Made by a program: the position numbers and the translations under genes. Positions 1 through 10,890 of a DNA stretch of 64,000 bases are shown piece by piece. Below the pieces are notes generated by a model, which worked only from the letters and a program-made list of their open reading frames with translations, made no database searches and was not told the DNA's origin. Position 1 is the stretch's first letter. Each line of letters begins with the position of its first letter. This DNA is from Protonemura montana (lineage: Eukaryota > Arthropoda > Insecta > Plecoptera > Nemouridae), in NCBI GenBank assembly GCA_947568835.1, contig OX387611.1, forward strand, positions 1,368,001-1,432,000, given 5' to 3'.

Positions 1-425
1 AGTTCAACATTAGCGCTATGGTAGTACAGTTTAACATTAGCGCTATGGTAGTACAGTTTAACATTAGCGCTATGGTAGTACAGTTTAACATTAGCGCTAT
101 GGTAGTACAGTTTAACATTAGCGCTATGGTAGTACAGTTTAACATTAGCGCTATGGTAGTACAGTTCAACATTAGCGCTATGGTATTACAGTTTAACATT
201 AGCGCTATGGTAGTACAGTTTAACATTAGCGCTATGGTAGTACAGTTCAACATTAGCGCTATGGTATTACAGTTTAACATTAGCGCTATGGTAGTACAGT
301 TTAACATTAGCGCTATGGTAGTACAGTTTAACATTAGCGCTATGGTAGTAAAGTTTAACATTAGCGCTATGGTAGTAAAGTTTAACATTAGCGCTATGGT
401 AGTACAGTTTAACATTAGCGCTATG
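1..425. repeat. 27-bp tandem array
   Basis: About sixteen copies of a 27-bp unit run in from the left window edge. The unit contains GTTTAACATTAGCGCT. Because 27 is a multiple of three, the plus strand reads as an open frame of a nine-residue repeat (VVQFNISAM), but nothing else supports coding. Variants are single-base changes, indicating recent homogenisation. The reverse complement of its core is the core of the 53-bp array at 23 kb. Confidence 0.97.
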
Positions 426-997
426 GCGACGACCCTCATCAAGGATCTAAGATGTATACCTGTGTTGAATGTCTAGTCCCGACCTAACCCAGCGTCGAAC
501 TGAGAAACAGCCGAGCCATGCGATCGACACGAGAAATTTCGGCGTCGACGTAGACGTCGGCGTCGCTGCTGACTTGGCGTCGTGACACTCGACGCATTAC
601 GCCGACGCCGACGCTATGCAATAGGACCTAGGTTGGTTCCAGTGGCAACAGGCCTTACTTGGAATCCTTGCTATCTGAAACCTTGTTTTAGATTGCCATG
701 ACAACCCTTGTTTCACCCACCCATTACTATAACATTGTGATGAACTGCCCGATGCCGGGCACGGGTTACTTGTTTTAGATTGCCATGACAACCCTTGTTT
801 CACCCACACATTACTTTTACATTGTAATGAAATTGTAACATAGAGTTTTCATCATAGGTTTTCTTGGTTTTCGTACTTTTCACCGCTTAAAGGGTCGAAA
901 TTGGTTGAAAACGTGTTGAAAAACTCTAAAATCAGCATTCAAAACATAGGGACACATCAAATATTTGTTAATAATGGATTGCCCGACTTCAATTTTA
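426..997. other. Non-coding stretch with a short direct duplication
   Basis: No gene is visible. A GC-rich patch at about 530-615 repeats GACG-type motifs. A segment of about 60 bp occurs twice in direct orientation (683-745 and 770-831, sharing TTGTTTTAGATTGCCATGAC). The rest is ordinary AT-rich sequence. Confidence 0.6.
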
Positions 998-1329
998 GTT
1001 AGCTGGTGGGATCCTATGCTCTATCCAGGTTATTTGAGATCAGCTGGCTGGATCCTATGCTCTATCCAGGTTATTTGAGATCAGCTGGCTGGATCCTATG
1101 CTCTATCCAGGTTATTTGAGATTAGCTGGCTGGATCCTACGCTCTATCCAGGTTATTTGAGATCAGCTGGCTGGATCCTATGCTCTATCTAGGTTATTTG
1201 AGATCAGCTGGCTGGATCCTATGCTCTATTCAGGTTATTTAAGATCAGCTGGCTGGACCCTATGCTCTATCCAGGTTATTTGAGATCAGCTGGCTGGATC
1301 CCATGCTCTATCCAGGTTATTTGAGATCA
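998..1329. repeat. 41-bp satellite, locus 1
   Basis: About eight copies of a 41-bp unit that contains GGATCC and the palindrome CAGCTG. The same unit recurs at 5.95, 18.3 and 31.2 kb. Here and at 18.3 kb it lies in one orientation; the other two loci are inverted. Confidence 0.95.
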
Positions 1330-1617
1330 TTGTCCAGGTAATACAAGCATTTTTGCTGCAATACGACGATTGTGGAATAGAATAGTATTAATAATACTAC
1401 ATTAGTATATTTCTCATTACAGGTGGCAAATCACCCCGTGTGGTTTGCATGTACTCATGTACTCTCTCATTGCGTCGAATTGCGGCCGACCTGAGTGACG
1501 TAACAAATTGGAAATCGATTTAAAAAAAAGCCAAACGAGAATTGTGGTTGGCAAACAGAAGGCTGTGATAAATAATGCACGACAAAGAAGGCTGTGGTGT
1601 TTCATAATTCACATGAT

Positions 1618-1690
1618 GGGTCGGCGGGGATCGAACCCAATCGATCTGACGGTTGAGTGTAGCGAGCTTATCCCAACTTTAACCTACATC
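1618..1690 (-). repeat. tRNA-derived SINE fragment
   Basis: On the minus strand a box-A-like TAAGCTCGCTACACTC is followed at tRNA-like spacing by a box-B-like GGGTTCGATCCCC. No complete cloverleaf or clean 3' end is visible, so this is a SINE head or tRNA pseudogene and not a working tRNA gene. Confidence 0.45.
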
Positions 1691-1763
1691 GTCGTTAACA
1701 AGAATAAATTTCCCTACTTTTCAAATCACAGTGCAACAATATTGGGAAGTGTATATGTTCAAC

Positions 1764-1880
1764 TGTCACTGTCACTGTCACTGTCACTGTCACTGTCACT
1801 GTCACTGTCACTGTCACTGTCACTGTCACTGTCACTGTCACTGTCACTGTCACTGTCACTGTCACTGTCATTGTCATTGT
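1764..1880. repeat. (CTGTCA)n microsatellite
   Basis: About nineteen near-perfect copies of a hexamer. It creates apparent open frames in several phases (Leu-Ser or Thr-Val repeats) that are not genes. Confidence 0.97.
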
Positions 1881-2039
1881 CCCAAAGTTTCATAGTTTTT
1901 TAGTTGGTTTTTGCCATAAAGGAACAATTGCCAAGCCTGTGCCAGTGGCCAAGTCAGCGAGAATCTCTTTTATAAGCACAGTCGATGTCATGTATTATAA
2001 TTCTCCCATAAAGCTTAAGTAAAAATATTTTTGCACAAA

Positions 2040-2210
2040 ATGGCCGCCAAATGACTGCTGTACCGCCACAAAAACTAGGTGGAGCCACCGTCGTTTTGAG
2101 TGTTAAGAAATTTCATTTCGTTATTTCTCGTAGATTACTCGCATTTGAGACTGGTTTACACTCAATTAATATTTATTAATGCTAACCTCAACGATTGATA
2201 ACCATGTGTC
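2040..2210. repeat. Left copy of a direct repeat of about 175 bp flanking the 47-bp array
   Basis: This segment begins ATGGCCGCCAAATGAC and contains ATTTCTCGTAG and ACCTCAACGATTGATAA. A diverged copy in the same orientation lies at 4262-4440. The pair brackets the 47-bp satellite, suggesting that the array grew inside a duplicated or mobile sequence. Confidence 0.7.
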
Positions 2211-2469
2211 GATTTTTTTATTCGTAATTATTTAATTGGAGAGGTTTCTTTAAAGGACGGTTGCAAGCGCCATCGGGTGGCGCCTACTGTTACCACGTTG
2301 TGCTGGCCTCGTTTGCTCAGCAGAAATCTTAACATTGGCGCTGTGACTCTGACTTTCCATATAAACTCAACGGTCTCAGAGTTAAGCATGATGGATCTTT
2401 CATCTTCTATGTAGGTCTAGTGGATCTAGCCCTGCCAAATTTGAAAATAGAGTACCTATAAAAGACCAT

Positions 2470-4244
2470 GTGTGCAGGTTCTAGGTAGAGACAGAACGTT
2501 AATGTTAAACCGTTGAGTGCAGGTTCTAGGTAGAGGCAGAACGTTAATGTTAAACCGTTGAGTGTGCAGGTTCTAAGTAGAGACAGAACGTCAATGTTAA
2601 ACTGTTGAGTGTGCAGGTTCTAGGTAGAAGCAAAACGTTAATGTTAAACCGTTGAGTGTGCAGGTTCTAGGTAGAGACAGAACGTTAATGTTAAACCGTT
2701 GAGTGTGCAGGTTCTAAGTAGAGACAGAACGTTAATGTTAAACCGTTGAGTGTGCAGGTTCTAGGTAGAGACAGAACGTTAATGTTAAACCGTTGTGTGT
2801 GCAGGTTCTAGGTAGAGACAGAACGTTAATGTTAAACCGTTGAGTGTGCAGGTTCTAGGTAGTGACAGAACGTTAATGTTAAACCGTTGAGTGTGCAGGT
2901 TCTAGGTAGAGACAAAACGTTAATGTTAAACCGTTGAGTGTGCAGGTTCTAGGTAGAGACAGAACGTTAATGTTAAACCGTTGAGTGTGCAGGTTCTAGG
3001 TAGAGACAGCACGTTAATGTTAAACCGTTGAGTGTGCAGGTTCTAGGTAGAGACAGCACGTTAATGTTAAACAGTTGAGTGTGCAGGTTCTAGGTAGAGA
3101 CAGAAAGTTAATGTTAAACCGTTGAGTGTGCAGGTTCTAGGTAGAGACAGAACGTTAATGTTAAACCGTTGAGTGTGCAGGTTCTAGGTAGAGACAGAAC
3201 GTTAATGTTAAACCGTTGAGTGTGCAGGTTCTAGGTAGAGACAGAACGTTAATGTTAAACCGTTGAGTGTGCAGGTTCTAGGTAGAGACAGAACGTTAAT
3301 GTTAAACCGTTGAGTGTGCAGGTTCTAGGTAGAGACAGAACGTTAATGTTAAACCGTTGAGTGTGCAGGTTCTAGGTAGAGACAGAACGTTAATGTTAAA
3401 CCGTTGAGTGTGCAGGTTCTAGGTAGAGACAGAACGTTGATGTTAAACCGTTGAGTGTGCAGGTTCTAGGTAGAGACAGAACTTTAATGTTAAACCATTG
3501 AGTGTGCAGGTTATAGGTATAGACAGAACGTTAATGTTAAACCATTGAGTGGGCAGGTTCTAGGTAGAGACAGAACGTTAATGTTAAACCGTTGAGTGTG
3601 CAGGTTCTAGGTAGAGACAGAACGTTAATGTTAAACCGTTGAGTGTGAAGGTTCTAGGTAGAGACAGAACGTTAATGTTAAACCGTTGAGTGTGCAGGTT
3701 CTAGGTAGAGACAGAACGTTAATGTTAAACCGTTGAGTGTGCAGGTTCTAGGTAGAGACAGAACGTTAATGTTAAACCGTTGAGTGTGCCGGTTATAGGT
3801 AGAGACAGAACGTTAATGTTAAACCGTTGAGTGTGCAGGTTCTAGGTAGAGACAGAACTTTAATGTTAAACCATTGAGTGTGCAGGTTATAGGTATAGAC
3901 AAAACGTTAATGTTAAACCGTTGAGTGTGCAGGTTCTAGGTAGAGACAGAACTTTAATGTTAAACCATTGAGTGTGCAGGTTATAGGTAGAGACAGAACT
4001 TTAATGTTAAACCATTGAGTGTGCAGGTTATAGGTATAGACAGAACGTTAATGTTAAACCATTGAGTGGACAGGTTCTAGGTAGAGACAGAACGTTAATG
4101 TTAAACCGTTGAGTGTGCAGGTTCTAGGTAGAGACAGAACGTTAATGTTAAACCGTGGAGTGTGCCGGTTCTAGGTAGAGACAGAACGTTAATGTTAAAC
4201 CGTTGAGTGTGCAGGTTATAGGTAGAGACAGAACGTTAATGTTA
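2470..4244. repeat. 47-bp tandem array
   Basis: Roughly 37 copies of a 47-bp unit containing GTGCAGGTTCTAGGTAGAG and GTTAATGTTAAACCG. Variant units cluster near 3480-3560 and 3850-4060 (the GGTTATAGGTATAGAC type), showing local spread of variants. A single degenerate copy of the 53-bp satellite core lies just upstream at 2329-2353. Confidence 0.96.
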
Positions 4245-4261
4245 ACCTTTCTGCTTGAAAG

Positions 4262-4440
4262 ATGGCCGCCAAATGACCACCTTACCGACACAAATTCAGA
4301 GTACGGGAACATCACGTTAAGTGGAGCTACTGTCGTATGAATTTCAATTTCGATATTTCTCGTAGGTTAACCCGCTTTTGAGACTTGTCATGCTCAAAAA
4401 ATCTCCATCAATGTTTACCTCAACAATTGATAAACACGTA
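4262..4440. repeat. Right copy of the flanking direct repeat
   Basis: Diverged second copy of 2040-2210, in direct orientation, beginning right after the last 47-bp unit. Shared landmarks are GATGGCCGCCAAATGAC near the start, TTTCTCGTAG in the middle and CCTCAACAATTGATAA near the end. Confidence 0.7.
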
Positions 4441-4643
4441 ACAATATTCACCACTTGCCTTTGTCCGCTCAATCCTTCAGTTTTTTTAGACTTTACGGTC
4501 TCTGGTGGCAGCGATAAAACGCTATCAAACTAGTATTGAGAAACTCCGTGATATAGGCATGGTCAGTAGCCTGATAAACCTCTAGCCGTGTTAACCTCTA
4601 GCCTTATATAAAAGCCTGGTTGACCTCCGCAATAGCAACTTAC

Positions 4644-7148
4644 CCTGTCTCTAGTTGCTACAGTGCCCGGATGCTCATCAATCAGCCACCGAGCAAGCGT
4701 CAGGTGATCGAAGTGGATCGCTTTGTGCAACAATCCAACTCCAGCCTGACCTTTGCAAAGCACGAGTCGTCTTCGTGGATCTTCGGCCAACATCGTTTGC
4801 ACTGACGAGTCCTGACCGCGCGCCACTGCGTCGTGAAGCATCTCGATCTTGGCCTGAAAACAAAGTGCCGTGACGTCATTTCTCATTGGCGTCTTTTTCA
4901 GTCTTATGGCGCTGGTAATATAAATTATAATGAACCTAACCAACCCTTGTAGGGAAAAGCTGGCACGTAGCTCACTCATGTCGCAGGGCACCAAGGGGAC
5001 CACCGGCTTAACATTCCTTCCGAAGGACGGTACAACGCGAACAACGGGATTCCTCCACAAATCCATGCCGTCAAGAGGTTGATAAGCAAGGCAAGTGAAG
5101 TTGCTGTACTAACTTTCATCCCTCTAACCTCTCTCCCGAACAGAACTGGTTATGTGTATGATGGTTACCTATCCAATACCTGACCTAGCACAGTGTTGCT
5201 TAACTTTCATCCCTCCAACCTCTCTCCCGAACAGAACTGGTCATGTGTATGATGGTCACCCATCCAATACCTGACCCAGCGCAGTGTTGCTTAACATTCA
5301 TCGCTCCAACCTCTCTCCCGAACAGAACTGGTCATGTGTATGATGGTCACCCATCCAATACCTGACCCAGCGCAGTGTTGCTTAACATTCATCGCTCCAA
5401 CCTCTCTCCCGAACAGAACTGGTCATGTGTATGATGGTCACCCATCCAATACCTGACCCAGCGCAGTGTTGCTTAACTTTCATCCCACCAACCTCTCTCC
5501 CGAACCGAACTGGTCATATGTATGATGGTCACCCATCCAATACCTGACCCAGCGCATTGTTGCTTAACTTTGATCCCTCCAACCTCTCTCCCGAACAGAA
5601 CTGGTCATGTGTATGATGGTCACCCATCCAATACCTGACCCAGCGCAGTGTCTGGTCGTAATACGCCTGATTGCTTGTGTTTGCTTACCATATATTGAGG
5701 AACTGTCTTCAAGAAGGCCCGTGCCTTGGGTTCCGGAGAGTATTCGCCCACGAGCTTGTGTCCTTGACCTTCCAACACGACCTGCTCCAGGCGGTCCACG
5801 TCGCCGCTGCGAAGCCATTGACGGATCACGGACGGATTCATCTGAAGTACTGCAAGAATTGCACAAAAGATACGATTAATAAAAAAATTTCATAATGGGA
5901 TTTTAATGGGATTCTGTTAATGGGATTTGAAAGAATATGTCAACCACACTGATCTTAAATAACCTGGATAGAGCATCGGATCCAGCCAGCTGATCTCAAA
6001 TAACCTGGATAGAGCATAGGATCCAGCCAGCTGATCTCAAATAACCTGGATAGAGCATAGGATCCAGCCAGCTGATCTCAAATAACCTGGATAGAGCATA
6101 GGATCCAGCCAGCTGATCTCAAATAACCTGGATAGAGCATAGGATCCAGCCAGCTGATCTCAAATAACCTGGATAGAGCATAGGATCCAGTCAGCTGATC
6201 TCAAATAACCTGGATAGAGCATAGGATCCAGCCAGCTGATTTCAAATTACCTGGATTGAGCATAGGATCCAGCCAGCTGATCTCAAATTACCTGGATTGA
6301 TTATAGAATCCAGCCAGCTGATCTCAAATAACCTGGATAGAGCATAGGATCCAGCCAGCTGAACGAATCTTATCCTACTTTTAAGTAGGATATCACTTAA
6401 AAGTGATTTTGGTTCCTTTCAACGTCGATACTCTGTAGTATATAATCGATTTACTGGATCTACTGAACCAGTAAAGAAATCTTACTGGAGCCATTTTGTT
6501 TCAACGACTACGTACTGGGCTGAACCGGACCTACGCTACCTAATCTACCCGACCTAACGAATTCATTGACCGATATTAAAAAAAAAATGTGCCAGACAAA
6601 ACTGTAATGTAATTCAATATCACAAAACTTTTCTTGGTGAAATATTTTCAGTCTTTTGTGACTCTCTTTAGTTTTTCCCTGGATTCCCTATTATGTCTCT
6701 AATTATCATCAAAATAAATATATGGTACATATGATCGCTTAGCCAGTGGTCACTTCCAAGTGTCTATCAGTTGACAAAAATTAATAAAAGGCGCATGAAC
6801 TCTTTTTTGGAACTTTTCAAAATATATGTGGGGAATGAGCTGTCATACCTGCGACTATTGGCATTGTTCTTATGGTACTTACTTATGGGAAATTAAACAG
6901 GGCAATAAAAACTTTATCAGATACATAAAAAGGAGACAAAAATATACAAAATGCTAGTCCTGATGTTCAGATGACGTTTACCTACCCCTCGGTGGACTCG
7001 AGTGAACGTAGAGGCCGCTAGCCAACAAGTTCTTCTGGGCCGTGCCTCCAGAAGTAAGTCGCTTCCGTCGGCGCACCGCCATCTTGTCTCGTGTCAAGTG
7101 TCGACTCGTCTCGCGGAACGGAAGTGCTTGTTGTACTTGCACCGACAT
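4644..7148 (-). CDS. Ankyrin-repeat protein, N-terminal exons (3' end outside window)
   Basis: Three minus-strand exons join in phase. Exon A is 7148-6986 (starts MSVQVQQALPFRETSRH, basic linker RRRKR; donor at 6985). Exon B is 5849-5689 (acceptor TTCTTGCAG, donor GTAAGC). Exon C is 4853-4644 (acceptor TTTTCAG, donor GTAAGT). Exon B encodes an ankyrin-like helix pair (LRSGDVDRLEQVVLEGQG, then AFLKTVPQYM). Exon C continues with KIEMLHDAVARG and LLHKAIHFDHLTLARWLI, classic ankyrin repeats. About 178 residues are covered. The exon A/B junction is phase 1 and B/C is phase 0, with no stops. The next exon, expected to continue the ankyrin repeats, is not seen and probably lies left of the window. 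Introns hold the 91-bp and 41-bp satellites. A possible 5' UTR exon ends at 8621. Ankyrin repeats mediate protein binding; no specific role can be assigned. Confidence 0.8.
4965..5655 (-). repeat. 5S-derived SINE body with tandem 91-bp head units (intronic)
   Basis: A SINE body segment (4980-5130, with CCACCGGCTTAAC and CTCCACAAATCCATG) is followed by about six copies of the roughly 91-bp unit. On the minus strand each unit reads GTTAAGCAACACTGCGCTGG and then GGATGGGTGACC, matching the internal control region of 5S rRNA. The array lies in the intron between ankyrin exons B and C. Confidence 0.85.
5949..6362. repeat. 41-bp satellite, locus 2 (inverted)
   Basis: About ten copies of the 41-bp GGATCC/CAGCTG unit, in the orientation opposite to locus 1. 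It lies in the intron between ankyrin exons A and B. Confidence 0.95.
6372..6407. repeat. Two abutting perfect palindromes
   Basis: ATCCTACTT/AAGTAGGAT with a 2-nt centre (6372-6391) is directly followed by ATCACTT/AAGTGAT with a 2-nt centre (6392-6407). They sit immediately after the 41-bp array. Confidence 0.7.
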
Positions 7149-7282
7149 TTCCGGTGCTTCCGGTTTCGCGAAAACCACTTGCAATCTGCGATGACAAATC
7201 GGTGATGTTGAGCGAAACATCATGGACCAGACAAAGTTAACAGAATCACTAATTCCTTTACAATTTCCTTCTTCAATAGGGC

Positions 7283-8590
7283 GGAGGAATGAAAGTTAAG
7301 CAACACTGTGCTGGGTCAGGTATTGGATGGGTGACCATCATATAAATGACCAGTTCTGTTCGGGAGAGAGATTGGAGGGATGAAAGTTAAGCAACACTGA
7401 GCTGGGTCAGGTATTGGATGGGTGACCATCATATACATGACCAGTTCTGTTCGGGAGAGAGGTTGGAGGGATGAAAGTTAAGCAACACTGCGCTGGGTCA
7501 GGTATTGGATGGGTGACCATCATATACATGACCAGTTCTGTTCGGGAGAGAGGTTGGAGGGATGAAAGTTAAGCAACACTGCGCTGGGTCAGGTATTGGA
7601 TGGGTGACCATCATATACATGACCAGTTCTGTTCGGGAGAGAGGTTGGAGGGATGAAAGTTAAGCAACACTGCGCTGGGTAAGGTATTGGATGAGTGACC
7701 ATCATACACATGACTAGTTCTGTTCGGGAGAGAGGTTGGAGGGATGAAAGTTAAGCAACACTGAGTTGGGTTAGCTATTGGATGGATGACCATCATACAC
7801 ATGACCAGTTCTGTTCGGGAGAGAGGTTGGAGGGATGAAAGTTAAGCAACACTGAGTTGGGTTAGCTATTGGATGGGTGACCATCATACACATGACCAGT
7901 TCTGTTTGGGAGAAAGGTTGGAGAGATGAAAGTTAAGCAACACTGCGCTGGGTCAGGTATTGGATGGGTGACCATCAATCACATGACCAGTTCTGTTTGG
8001 GAGAAAGGTTGGAGAGATGAAAGTTAAGCAACACTGCGCTGGGTCAGGTATTGGATAAACGACCATCATACACATGACCAGTTCTGTTCGGGAGAGAGGT
8101 TGGAGGGATGAAAGTTAAGCAACACTGCGCTGGGTCAGGTATTGGATGGGTGACCATCAATCACATGACCAGTTCTGTTTGGGAGAAAGGTTGGAGAGAT
8201 GAAAGTTAAGCAACACTGCGCTGGGTCAGGTATTGGATGGGTGACCATCAATCACATGACCAGTTCTGTTTGGGAGAAAGGTTGGAGAGATGAAAGTTAA
8301 GCAACACTGCGCTGGGTCAGGTATTGGATGGGTGACCATCAATCACATGACCAGTTCTGTTCGGGAGATAGGTTGGAGGTATGAAAGTTAAGCAACACTG
8401 CGCTGGGTCAGATATTGGATGGGTGACCATCATACACATGACCAGTTCTGTTCGGGAGATAGGTTGGAGGTATGAAAGTTAAGCAACACTGCGCTGGGTC
8501 AGATATTGGATGGGTGACCATTATACACATGACCAGTTCTTTTTTGAGAGAGAGGTTGGAGGGATGAAAGTTTAGCAACACTACGCTTTT
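7283..8590 (+). repeat. 91-bp 5S-SINE-derived satellite, long array
   Basis: About fourteen tandem units, here in plus orientation. Each contains GAAAGTTAAGCAACACTGCG, GGTATTGGATGGGTGACCAT and TGACCAGTTCTGTTCGGG. Subfamilies are visible (the TTTGGGAGAAAGG variant at 7905-8330), consistent with local amplification. It lies upstream of ankyrin exon A and may be intronic if the putative 5' exon ending at 8621 is real. Confidence 0.93.
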
Positions 8591-9230
8591 CATGGGGTTT
8601 ACAAGGTTTAATTGACTTACCTGTGTACCTAGGCTAAGAAAACATGGCGGGCAGCCCTTGGACCTCAGATTGCAGTTTTAAACTCAATTTGGTTCACATT
8701 TCGGTAAAGACATCGCCAACAAAATCACGGATGATGATACAATTTTGAGAACCTCAAAAACGCTCATTAATTCACTTAAATAACTCAAAGAAAGCGCGCA
8801 CAGATGTTTCGATCGTATCCATCAAATATAACCGACTCGGCGCTAAATAATTCACGCCATCGATTACCTTTAGCAAGAAAATGACGAACAAATAAATTAT
8901 TTAAACTCGTTCTCTTTTCGGCTGGTTTGTCCAGACAGCACTAGAATAATAAAGAGACTTTAACAGAAACTCGGCCATTTAATATTTTATTCATTTATTT
9001 CCAAGAATCGTAACTAGGTTTCAATGCAACTTTTTTTATTTATTAAATTGCTTCAGGTTTAAGTTTATGTCTTTCTGTTTGCCAAGTTTTTCGCTGAAAG
9101 CAAAAGTAACGCAAAAATCCTCGCAGACCGGCAACGACCCGCAACGTCCCTCACAGACCCGCAATGTATCAAAATGTCCCGCAATGTATCAAAATGTCCC
9201 GCAAAATGTCGTCTGTATTTATCAAGCCTG
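8591..9230. other. Non-repetitive stretch with a possible 5' UTR exon end
   Basis: No coding gene is visible. On the minus strand TACACAG followed by GTAAGTC forms a good splice donor (exon end 8621). It could belong to a 5' untranslated exon of the ankyrin gene, since the exon at 7148 has an acceptor-like TCATCGCAG upstream. A short duplication (AATGTATCAAAATGTCCCGC) occurs at about 9163-9200. Confidence 0.3.
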
Positions 9231-9234
9231 TCGC

Positions 9235-9325
9235 CGGCTGGCCTGGTGTCTGACTGGCCTACTAAGCACTCTCCACTCTGTCTGAAGGTATCGAGTTCGA
9301 GTCCCGTGCACGGAGCATGCGTGGA
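9235..9325 (+). repeat. tRNA-like SINE head
   Basis: TGGCCTACTAAGCACTC resembles box A and GAGTTCGAGTCCC is a near-perfect box B; a long variable-arm-like segment lies between them. There is no intact acceptor stem, so it is a tRNA-derived repeat and not a functional tRNA. Confidence 0.4.
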
Positions 9326-9394
9326 AAGCAAGAGCCACTTATCGGGCTGGAAAGTGTGACAACATGCATTGAGGTTTCATTGATTATTGATGTT

Positions 9395-9832
9395 TAGCGA
9401 CGCACTGTTTTGACAACGGGTCATTTTGCACTGGTTTAATGAGGCCGGTGAATGAGTGGATGATGATGAACCTGGCCTAGTGTAGAAGAGAGGAGGTGAA
9501 ACCCGGTGCCGGCACGTTGTCTACTCATGTTGAAGACCAAGGAGACCACCGGCTTAACGTCCCTTCCGAAGGACGGTACAACGCGAACAACAGGATTCCT
9601 CCACAAATCCATGCAGTCGAGAGGTTGATAAGCAAGGCGAGTGAAGTTGCTGAACTAACTTTCATTCCTCTAATCTCCCTCCCGAACAGAACTGGTCATG
9701 TGTATGATGATCACCCATCCAATACCTGACCCAGCGCAGTGTTGCTTAACTTTCATCCCTCTAATCTCTCTCCCGAACAGAACTGGTCATGTGTATGATG
9801 GTAACCCATCCAATACCTGACCCAGCGCAAGG
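9395..9832 (-). repeat. 5S-derived SINE
   Basis: Nearly full-length SINE on the minus strand. The 5S-like head is at the right (about two 91-bp units, 9655-9830), the body contains CCACCGGCTTAACGTCCC, and the 3' part is GTTTAGCGACGCACTG at the left. It lies directly beside the G-rich minisatellite that starts at 9830. Confidence 0.85.
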
Positions 9833-10890
9833 CTGGAACACGAGACACGGGACATGGGGGTAGGGTCCAGGCAAGGCTGGGACACGAGACATGCGACATG
9901 GGAGCAGGGTCCAGGCAAGGCTGGGACACGAGATATGGGACATGGGAGCATGGTCCAGGCAAGGCTGGGACACGAGACATGGGACATGGGGGCACGGTCC
10001 AGGCAAGGCTGGGACACGAGACATGGGACATGGGGCAGGGTCCAGGCAAGGCTGGGACATGGGACATGGGAGCTGGGTCCAGGCAAGGCTTGGGACACGA
10101 GACATGGGACATGGGGCAGGGTCCAGGCAAGGCTGGGACATGGGACATGGGAGCTGGGGGTAGGGTCCAGGCAAGGCTGGGACACGAGACATGGGACATG
10201 GGGCAGGGTCCAGGCAAGGCTGGGACACGAGACATGGGACATGGGACATGGGACACGGGACATGGGACATGGGACATGGGACATGGGACATGGGACATGG
10301 GACATGGGACATGGGACATGGGACATGGGACATGGGACATGGGACATGGGACATGGGACATGGGACATGGGACATGGGACATGGGACATGGGGGCAGGGT
10401 CCAGGCAAGGCTGGGACACGAGACATGGGACATGGGGGCAGGGTCCTGGCAAGGCTGGAACAAGAGACATGGGACATGGGGGTAGGGTCCAGGCAAGGCT
10501 GGGACACGAGACACGGGACATGGGAGCAGGGTCCAGGCAAGGCTGGGACACGAGACATGCGACATGGGAGCAGGGTCCAGGCAAGGCTGGGACACGAGAC
10601 ATCGGACATGAGGGCAGGGTCCAGGCAAGACTGGGACACGAGACATGGGACATGGGGCAGGGTCCTGGCAAGGCTGGAACAAGAGATATGGGACATGGGG
10701 CAGGGTCCTGGCAAGGCTGGAACAAGAGATATGGGACATGGGGCAGGGTCCTGGCAAGGCTGGGACAAGAGACATGGGACATGGGGTAGGGTCCAGGCAA
10801 GGCTGGGACACGAGACATGGGACATGGGGGCAGGGTCCTGGCAAGGCTGGAACAAGCGACATGGGACATAGGGGCAGGGTCCACGTTAGG
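9830..10890. repeat. GGTCCAGGCAAGGCTGGGACA minisatellite with (GGGACAT)n core
   Basis: Units of about 36-43 bp contain GGGTCCAGGCAAGGCTGGGA and one or more GGGACAT heptamers. At 10225-10390 about 22 uninterrupted heptamers occur. Both strands have long open frames (up to about 400 codons) of low-complexity repeats such as MSHVPCP; these come from the periodicity and are not genes. Confidence 0.95.

Noticed and set aside
18..476. 152-codon repeat protein VVQFNISAM
   Set aside because: The 27-bp unit is a multiple of three, so an open frame is expected. No promoter, signal peptide or exon context.
1508..1903. 131-codon plus-strand frame
   Set aside because: Half of it is the hexamer microsatellite and the rest overlaps a tRNA-like SINE.
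1..4244. CRISPR-like arrays
   Set aside because: Repeats are contiguous without unique spacers and the genome is eukaryotic.
2040..4440. LTR retrotransposon with the direct repeats as LTRs
   Set aside because: The repeats lack TG...CA ends, a primer-binding site and any gag/pol sequence; only satellite lies between them.
7283..8590. Functional 5S rRNA gene cluster
   Set aside because: Units keep only the internal promoter region. The 5' third and 3' end of 5S rRNA and a T-run terminator are missing, and the unit includes SINE-specific sequence.
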